From NCBI GenBank assembly GCA_943735955.1, contig OX030955.1, forward strand, positions 12,799,383 to 12,863,382: a DNA stretch of 64,000 nt, read 5' to 3'. The DNA comes from Piscicola geometra (Eukaryota; Annelida; Clitellata; Hirudinida; Piscicolidae). Made by a program: the position numbers and the translations under genes. Positions 60,001 to 64,000 of this stretch are shown here, in pieces. The notes beneath the pieces were generated by a model, which worked only from the letters and a program-made list of their open reading frames with translations, ran no database searches and had not been told where the DNA came from. The number at the start of each line of letters is the position of its first letter. The first letter of the stretch is position 1.

Positions 60001-63000
60001 GACAACAGTACCGACTACTGCATCGACAACAGTGCCGACTACTGCATCAACAACAGTGCCGACTACTGCATCACCAACAGTGCCGACAACTGCATCGACA
60101 ACAGTGCCGACTACTGCATCGACAACAGTGCTGAATACTGCATCAACAACAGTGCCGACTACTGCATCAACAGCAATGACGACTACTGCATCGACAACAG
60201 TGCCGACTACTGCATCAACAACAGTGCCGACTACGGCATCGACAACAGTGCCGACCACTGCATTAACAACAGTGCCGACTAGTGCATCAACAGCAGTGAC
60301 GACTACTGCATCAACAACAGTGCCGACTATTGCATCAACTACAGTGCCAACTACTGCATCGACAACAGTGCCGACTACTGCATCGACAACAGTGCTGACT
60401 ACTGCATCAACAACAGTGCCGACTACGGCATCGACAACAGTGCCGACCACTGCATCGACAACAGTGCCGACTACTGCATCGACAACAGTGACGACCACTG
60501 CATCGACAACAGTGCCGACTATTGCATCAACTACAGTGCCGACTACTGCATCAACTACAGTGCCGACTCCTGCATCGACAACAGTGCTGACTACTGCATC
60601 AACAACAGTGCCGACTACTGCATCGACAACAGTGACGACCACTGCATCGACAACAGTGCCGACTATTGCATCAACTACAGTGCCGACTACTGCATCAACA
60701 ACAGTGCCGACTACTGCATCGACAACAGTGCCGACTATTGCATCAACTACAGTGCCGACTACTGCATCAACTACAGTGCCGACTACTGCATCGACAACAA
60801 TGCCAACTACTGCATCAACTACAGTGCCAATTACTACATCGACAACAGTGCCGACTACTGCATCGACAACAGTGCCGACTACTGCATCAACTACAGTGCC
60901 GACTACTGCATCAACAACAGTGCCGACTACTGCATCGACAACAATGCCAACTACTGCGTCAACTACAGTGCCAATTACTACATCGACAACAGTGCCGACT
61001 ACTGCATCAACAACAGTGCCGACTACGGCATCGACAACAGTGCCGACCACTGCATCGACAACAGTGCCGACTACTGCATCAACAACAGTGCCGACTCCTG
61101 CATCGACAACAGTGCTGACTACTGCATCAACAACAGTGCCGACTACTGCATCGACAACAGTGACGACCACTGCATCGACAACAGTGCCGACTATTGCATC
61201 AACTACAGTGCCGACTACTGCATCAACAACAGTGCCGACTACTGCATCGACAACAGTGCCGACTATTGCATCAACTACAGTGCCGACTACTGCATCAACT
61301 ACAGTGCCGACTACTGCATCGACAACAATGCCAACTACTGCATCAACTACAGTGCCAATTACTACATCGACAACAGTGCCGACTACTGCATCGACAACAG
61401 TGCCGACTACTGCATCAACTACAGTGCCGACTACTGCATCAACAACAGTGCCGACTACTGCATCGACAACAATGCCAACTACTGCGTCAACTACAGTGCC
61501 AATTACTACATCGACAACAGTGCCGACTACTGCATCAACAGCACTGACGACTACTGCATCGACAACAGTGCCGACTACTGCATCAACAACAGTGCCGACT
61601 ACGGCATCGACAACAGTGCCGACCACTGCATTAACAACAGTGCCGACTACTGCATCGACAACAGTGCCGACTACTGCATCAACAACAGTGCCGACTACTG
61701 CATCGACAACAGTGCTGACTACTGCATCTACAACAGTGCCGACTATTGCATCAACTACAGTGCCGACTTCTGCATCGACAACAGTGCCGACTACTGCATC
61801 AACAACAGTGCCGACTCCTGCATCGACAACAGTGCTGACTACTGCATCAACAACAGTGCCGACTACTGCATCGACAACAGTGACGACCACTGCATCGACA
61901 ACAGTGCCGACTATTGCATCAACTACAGTGCCGACTACTGCATCAACAACAGTGCCGACTACTGCATCGACAACAGTGCCGACTATTGCATCAACTACAG
62001 TGCCGACTACTGCATCAACTACAGTGCCGACTACTGCATCGACAACAATGCCAACTACTGCATCAACTACAGTGCCAATTACTACATCGACAACAGTACC
62101 GACTACTGCATCGACAACAGTGCCGACTACTGCATCAACAACAGTGCCGACTACTGCATCACCAACAGTGCCGACAACTGCATCGACAACAGTGCCGACT
62201 ACTGCATCGACAACAGTGCTGAATACTGCATCAACAACAGTGCCGACTACTGCATCAACAGCAATGACGACTACTGCATCGACAACAGTGCCGACTACTG
62301 CATCAACAACAGTGCCGACTACGGCATCGACAACAGTGCCGACCACTGCATTAACAACAGTGCCGACTAGTGCATCAACTACAGTGCCGACCACTGCATT
62401 AACAACAGTGCCGACTAGTGCATCAACAACAGTGCTGACTACTGCATCAACAACAGTGCCGACTACTGCATCAACAACAGTGCCGACTACTGCATCAACA
62501 ACAGTGCCGACTACTGCATCAACAACAGTGCCGACTACTGCATCAACAACAGTGCCGACTACTGCATCGACAACAGTGCCGACTATTGCATCAACTACAG
62601 TGCCGACTACTGCATCAACAACAGTGCCGACTACTGCATCGACAACAGTGCCGACTATTGCATCAACTACAGTGCCGACTACTGCATCAACTACAGTGCC
62701 GACTACTGCATCGACAACAATGCCAACTACTGCATTAACTACAGTGCCAATTACTACATCGACAACAGTACCGACTACTGCATCGACAACAGTGCCGACT
62801 ACTGCATCAACAACAGTGCCGACTACTGCATCACCAACAGTGCCGACAACTGCATCGACAACAGTGCCGACTACTGCATCGACAACAGTGCTGAATACTG
62901 CATCAACAACAGTGCCGACTACTGCATCAACAGCAATGACGACTACTGCATCGACAATAGTGCCGACTACTGCATCAACAACAGTGCCGACTACGGCATC

Positions 63001-64000
63001 GACAACAGTGCCGACCACTGCATTAACAACAATGCCGACTAGTGCATCAACAGCAGTGACGACTACTGCATCAACAACAGTGCCGACTATTGCATCAACT
63101 ACAGTGCCAACTACTGCATCGACAACAGTGCCGACTACTGCATCGACAACAGTGCTGACTACTGCATCAACAACAATGCCGACTACTGCATCAACAACAG
63201 TGCCGACTACTGCATCAACAACAGTGCCGACTACTGCATCAACTACAGTGCCGACTACTGCATCAACAACAGTGCCGACTACTGCATCGACAACAGTGCC
63301 GACTATTGCATCAACTACAGTGCCGACTACTGCATCAACAACAGTGCCGACTACTGCATCGACAACAGTGCCGACTATTGCATCAACTACAGTGCCGACT
63401 ACTGCATCAACTACAGTGCCGACTACTGCATCAACAACAGTGCCGACTACTGCATCGACAACAATGCCAACTACTGCATCAACTACAGTGCCAATTACTA
63501 CATCGACAACAGTACCGACTACTGCATCGACAACAGTGCCGACTACTGCATCAACAACAGTGCCGACTACTGCATCAGCAACAGTGCCGACAACTGCATC
63601 GACAACAGTGCCGACTACTGCATCGACAACAGTGCTGAATACTGCATCAACAACAGTGCCAACTACTGCATCGACAAAAGTGCCGACCACTGCATCGACA
63701 ACAGTGCCGACTAGTGCATCAACAGCAGTGACGACTACTGCATCGACAACAGTGCCGACTTCTGCATCGACAACAGTGCCGACTACTGCATCAACCACAG
63801 TGCCGACTACTACATCGACAACAGTGCCGACTATTGCATCAACTATAGTGCCGACTACTGCATCAACAACAGTGCCGACTACTGAATCGACAACAGTGCC
63901 GACTATTGCATCAACTACAGTTCCGACTACTGCATCAACAACAGTGCCGACTACTGCATCGCCAGAAATGCCTACTACTGCATCAACTACAGTGCCAATT
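2..64000 (+). CDS. Internal part of a giant mucin-like protein made of TTVPTTAS repeats (partial at both ends)
   Basis: This frame is open across the window: 21,333 codons, about 2,666 copies of an 8-residue repeat, consensus TTVPTTAS. I found no stop. Five of eight consensus residues are Thr or Ser and one is Pro, as in PTS domains of secreted or membrane mucins, which are densely O-glycosylated. I saw no Cys; Tyr occurs only at codons 7943 and 10439. The Asn residues I saw (in PNTA or PNIA) do not form N-glycosylation sequons. Recurrent variants are Thr to Ile, Pro to Leu, Ser to Leu, Val to Met, and Lys in TASKTVP. The peptide alone would be about 2 MDa. Frame choice rests on the missing stops, the constant phase, and many synonymous differences (tcg/tca, act/acc, ccg/cca, aca/act). 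In-frame ATGs such as 296 are repeat variants, so I assign no start. No family was recognised; MUC5AC also has 8-residue Thr-rich repeats, but that is only analogy. A non-coding satellite is the main alternative. Confidence 0.8.
181..1812 (+). repeat. Higher-order repeat, 1,248-bp offset (copies about 181-564 and 1429-1812)
   Basis: The ordered series of variant units at 181-564 recurs at 1429-1812, offset 1,248 bases (52 units). Shared landmarks are the actacatc unit, the Met unit (aatgcc), the aattactac unit and the tag-bearing unit at 373 and 1621, followed by gcagtgacg. Scattered single-base differences exist, for example tcttac against tcctac at 301 and 1549. Edges are approximate. The intervening stretch is also 24-bp units, rich in cattaac (Ser-to-Leu) and tacagc variants. 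Confidence 0.75.
2629..6228 (+). repeat. Three-copy tandem higher-order repeat (starts at 2629, 3973 and 5101)
   Basis: The rare unit half gacttttgcatc opens each copy, at 2629, 3973 and 5101. Copies 2 and 3 (3973-5100 and 5101-6228) are each 1,128 bases (47 units) and abut exactly. They share rare markers: the Arg unit (gtg cgg att) at 4763 and 5891, and the Lys unit ending in actaaaacatc at 5080 and 6208. Copy 1 is longer; its offset to copy 2 shifts from 1,344 to 1,320 bases near 3361, so one 24-base unit was lost or gained there. Confidence 0.88.
6769..8088 (+). repeat. 1,320-bp block, first copy (second at 9265-10584)
   Basis: Unit order matches 9265-10584 at an offset of 2,496 bases (104 units). 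Shared rare markers include gactcctgcatc followed by agtacc (7021 and 9517), the gaatac unit, the Lys unit and the only Tyr codons of the window (7943 and 10439). A few single-base differences occur, for example gaccac against gacgac at 6873 and 9369. Confidence 0.85.
9265..10584 (+). repeat. 1,320-bp block, second copy (first at 6769-8088)
   Basis: This copy matches the unit order of 6769-8088. Similarity begins at the gacaac before gactacagc and ends where the units diverge at 8089 against 10585. It keeps the open frame. Confidence 0.85.
11650..13980 (+). repeat. Higher-order repeats around the gccaaccac / attgctgactag marker, about 1.3 kb period
   Basis: A characteristic unit pair, gccaaccactgc then attgctgactag and gcagtgacg, recurs near 11650, 12630 and 13930; the attgctgactag part also recurs near 12965. 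The Lys/Met cassette beginning at 11898 returns at 13194, an offset of 1,296 bases (54 units). Copies are interleaved with shorter deletions, so borders are approximate. The coding frame is intact, reading act agt gca (Thr-Ser-Ala) at each tag. Confidence 0.7.
13981..14830 (+). repeat. 360-bp tandem duplication plus partial third copy
   Basis: Bases 13981-14340 and 14341-14700 are head-to-tail copies of 15 units each. A third partial copy runs from 14701 to about 14830. Each full copy carries the Lys unit (tcaaaa), the Met unit (aatgcctac), the aattactac unit, the gagtac unit and the gcttcaac unit in the same order. Differences include agttgt at about 14071 against agtgcc at 14431, and aaaacc against aaaaac. 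Confidence 0.85.
15721..16608 (+). repeat. 888-bp block, first copy (second at 17257-18144)
   Basis: Unit order matches 17257-18144 at an offset of 1,536 bases (64 units). Both contain the agttctgac or aattctgac unit at the left, the tag-bearing marker (16093 and 17629) and the Lys/Met cassette (16266 and 17802). Confidence 0.82.
17257..18144 (+). repeat. 888-bp block, second copy (first at 15721-16608)
   Basis: This copy matches 15721-16608 unit by unit. It diverges after the gacttctgcatc half-unit, where the first copy continues with aac and this one with gac. Confidence 0.82.
20490..21855 (+). repeat. Repeated Leu/Ile-variant block (about 20490-20702 and 21666-21854)
   Basis: A run with three closely spaced aactac units followed by gacaacagttct appears at 20566-20700 and 21718-21852, offset 1,152 bases (48 units). 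The first copy has a two-unit insertion relative to the second near its left end. Between them lie the aaccttgcc (Val-to-Leu) unit and the gactacagc unit. Everything remains in frame. Confidence 0.7.
21787..22644 (+). repeat. 858-bp block with a distant copy at 41347-42204
   Basis: Unit order from the agttctgac unit through the tag-bearing marker (22189) and the Lys/Met/gagtac/gcttc cassette (22362-22571) recurs about 19.6 kb downstream, offset 19,560 bases (815 units). Noted differences are single bases, for example agtgcc against agtccc at 41698. Confidence 0.8.
25418..26232 (+). repeat. 815-bp block, first copy (second at 26618-27432)
   Basis: The gactacggcatt half at 25429 recurs at 26629, and the unit order follows for about 815 bases at an offset of 1,200 bases (50 units). 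It includes the agagccgac Glu unit near 26190 and 27390. A partial third copy at 26233-26628 lies between them, offset 480 bases from the second. Confidence 0.82.
26618..27432 (+). repeat. 815-bp block, second copy (first at 25418-26232)
   Basis: This copy matches 25418-26232 with few differences, for example gactat at 25693 against gactac at 26893. The match ends at 27432, where gac follows instead of aac. Confidence 0.82.
28537..30720 (+). repeat. 2,184-bp tandem duplication, left copy
   Basis: 91 units that are immediately followed by a second copy at 30721-32904. Both begin with the gacaacagtgacgaccac unit and end before the first divergent base at 30721 against 32905. I found no internal difference in the stretches compared, so it looks recent. 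Inside it, a shorter 936-base duplication is nested (marker at 28578 and 29514). Confidence 0.92.
30721..32904 (+). repeat. 2,184-bp tandem duplication, right copy
   Basis: Head-to-tail copy of 28537-30720 with the same unit order, including the caaaaatgcc Lys-Met unit near 32690, the caccaac (Thr-to-Pro) units and the nested 936-base repeat (30762 and 31698). The exact unit-length junction supports unequal exchange in register. Confidence 0.92.
34250..34560 (+). repeat. Divergent patch of repeat units carrying charged residues
   Basis: This stretch holds an unusual cluster of rare changes. In the open frame, tgaatc gives Glu at codons 34340, 34364 and 34484, tgcgg gives Arg at 34307, tgcag gives Gln at 34355, and a gacagaaatgcc unit just right of it (34561) gives Glu-Met. 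The tatagtgcc variant also appears. Related units reappear at 37291-37420, 59230-59360 and 63840-63970. The reading frame is still intact. Confidence 0.75.
36430..37970 (+). repeat. About 1.5-kb block with a distant copy at 58438-59930
   Basis: Unit order here recurs about 22 kb downstream. The offset is 22,008 bases on the left, 21,936 in the middle and 21,960 on the right, so the copies differ by in-register gains or losses of 72 and 24 bases. Shared markers are the acaaaagtgcc Lys unit, the gactgaatc Glu unit, the agaaatgcc unit and the gtgtcgac (Pro-to-Ser) unit. Confidence 0.78.
40897..44201 (+). repeat. 3.3-kb block, first copy (second at 47761-51065)
   Basis: Unit order matches 47761-51065 at an offset of 6,864 bases (286 units). 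It includes three tag-bearing markers (41749, 42253, 43477) and the rare actgcaccgac unit (43005 and 49869). Differences are sparse single bases, for example ctacag against ctactg near 47812 and agtccc at 41698. Confidence 0.88.
42601..44201 (+). repeat. 1.6-kb block present three times (also at 49465 and 52681)
   Basis: This sub-block recurs within the 6,864-base offset copy and again at 52681-54281, offset 10,080 bases (420 units). All three carry the actgcaccgac (Ala-Pro-type) unit, at 43005, 49869 and 53085, which strengthens common origin. Confidence 0.85.
43489..45935 (+). repeat. 2.4-kb block, first copy (second at 54529-56975)
   Basis: Unit order matches 54529-56975 at an offset of 11,040 bases (460 units). 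Shared rare markers are caatagtgcc (44691 and 55731), the agagccgac Glu unit and tgcgtcaac (45308 and 56348). Noted differences are ctgcag at about 45650 against ctacag, and gtgatgac at 44551 against gtgacgac. Confidence 0.88.
47761..51065 (+). repeat. 3.3-kb block, second copy (first at 40897-44201)
   Basis: This copy matches 40897-44201 in unit order and carries the same tag-bearing markers (48613, 49117, 50341). It diverges after 51065, where gactac replaces gactat. Confidence 0.88.
52681..54281 (+). repeat. 1.6-kb block, third copy
   Basis: Matches 42601-44201 at 10,080 bases offset, with the same gcaccgac marker (53085) and tag marker (53557). It ends where gactac replaces gactat near 54282. 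Confidence 0.85.
54529..56975 (+). repeat. 2.4-kb block, second copy (first at 43489-45935)
   Basis: Same unit order as 43489-45935. It partly overlaps the 4,608-base-offset block that starts near 55945, so duplications were layered on one another. Confidence 0.88.
55945..59392 (+). repeat. 3.4-kb block, first copy (second at 60553-64000)
   Basis: Unit order matches 60553 to the window end at an offset of 4,608 bases (192 units). Shared markers include two tcaactac units following gactag (57769 and 62377), the gcaatgacg unit, and the gccagaaatgcc unit (59353 and 63961). Noted differences are gactag against gactac at 57901/62509 and 59341/63949. Confidence 0.9.
60553..64000 (+). repeat. 3.4-kb block, second copy, running off the window edge
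   Basis: Copy of 55945-59392. The match continues to the last base, so the true right end of this duplication lies outside the window. Confidence 0.9.

Larger units (their letters stand above)
1..64000 (+). repeat. 24-bp tandem minisatellite filling the whole window
   Basis: The unit has two 12-base halves, gacaacagtgcc then gactactgcatc. Units begin at positions 24k+1 at the left edge and still do at 63961, so phase is kept through about 2,666 units. Commonest differences: first base g or a (gac/aac), aacaac to aactac, gccgac to gccaac or gctgac, gactac to gactat, gaccac, gactcc, gacttc or gactag, and tgcatc to tgcatt. All fall on a fixed unit length that is a multiple of three. No insertion or deletion outside multiples of 24 was seen. 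Confidence 0.98.

Noticed and set aside
1746..63638. Dozens of short + strand ORFs in the base-3 frame starting MHQ and rich in Gln, Cys, Leu, His and Arg
   Set aside because: They are out-of-frame readings of the same repeat. They start at ATT-to-GCATC variants that happen to form atg and end at tga or taa created by gtgctgac, cagtgacg or cattaac variants. Their repetition only mirrors the DNA repeat.
1..64000. CRISPR array
   Set aside because: The unit is a 24-base repeat with no unique spacers. Consecutive units are all the same family, and the whole window is one coding-compatible frame.
1..64000. Centromeric or heterochromatic satellite DNA
   Set aside because: Not excluded, but disfavoured: the unit is a multiple of three, phase is never broken, one sense frame lacks stops, and the product has a typical mucin-like composition.
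1..64000. Small inverted repeat in each unit (cagt ... actg flanking a 7-base loop)
   Set aside because: A 4-base stem is too weak to propose a structured RNA or protein-binding hairpin, and common gactat variants break it.
1..64000. Hydrophobic antisense protein (DAVVGTVV repeat)
   Set aside because: It is open only because of the repeat's composition. An endless Val-rich chain would be insoluble, and the frame has almost no ATG (I noticed one, from cat at about 34672).

Overview
The whole 64,000-base window is one tandem repeat with a 24-base unit. In window phase the unit is gacaacagtgcc followed by gactactgcatc. It starts at base 1 and runs to base 64,000 (2,666 full units plus 16 bases) without losing its phase; every length change I could trace is a multiple of 24. 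There is no unique sequence, RNA gene, CRISPR array, recognisable mobile element, promoter or terminator.

On the + strand, the frame starting at base 2 is open from end to end: 21,333 codons with no stop that I could find. It reads TTVPTTAS over and over. This is a mucin-like, Thr/Ser/Pro-rich, cysteine-free repeat that would be heavily O-glycosylated if secreted in an animal. The frame is open at both edges, so the window lies inside one giant exon or gene. Start, stop, signal peptide, any introns and the non-repetitive domains are all outside. The + frame starting at base 1 is interrupted by TAG, TGA and TAA. The + frame starting at base 3 is interrupted by TGA and TAA, and yields many short Gln/Cys/Leu/His-rich shadow ORFs that are not genes. 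One antisense frame is also open, as a by-product of the repeat's composition.

Above the 24-base level the array is a mosaic of duplicated blocks. From left to right: a family with many Ser-to-Leu units at about 0.2-2.3 kb; a three-copy array at 2.6-6.2 kb; a 1.3-kb block at 6.8-8.1 kb repeated at 9.3-10.6 kb; short repeats marked by Lys and Met units at 11-23 kb; an 815-base pair of copies at 25.4-27.4 kb; a perfect-boundary 2,184-base tandem duplication at 28.5-32.9 kb; a divergent patch at about 34.3-34.6 kb; and, from 40.9 kb to the end, large blocks of 1.6-3.4 kb copied at offsets of 4,608, 6,864, 10,080 and 11,040 bases. This is the pattern expected from repeated unequal exchange or gene conversion within a coding minisatellite.

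The organism cannot be named from this sequence. A very long PTS repeat, in-frame unit turnover, and substitutions concentrated at the two CpGs of the unit point to a eukaryote, most likely an animal with CpG methylation. This is inference. A giant bacterial surface protein is a less likely alternative.
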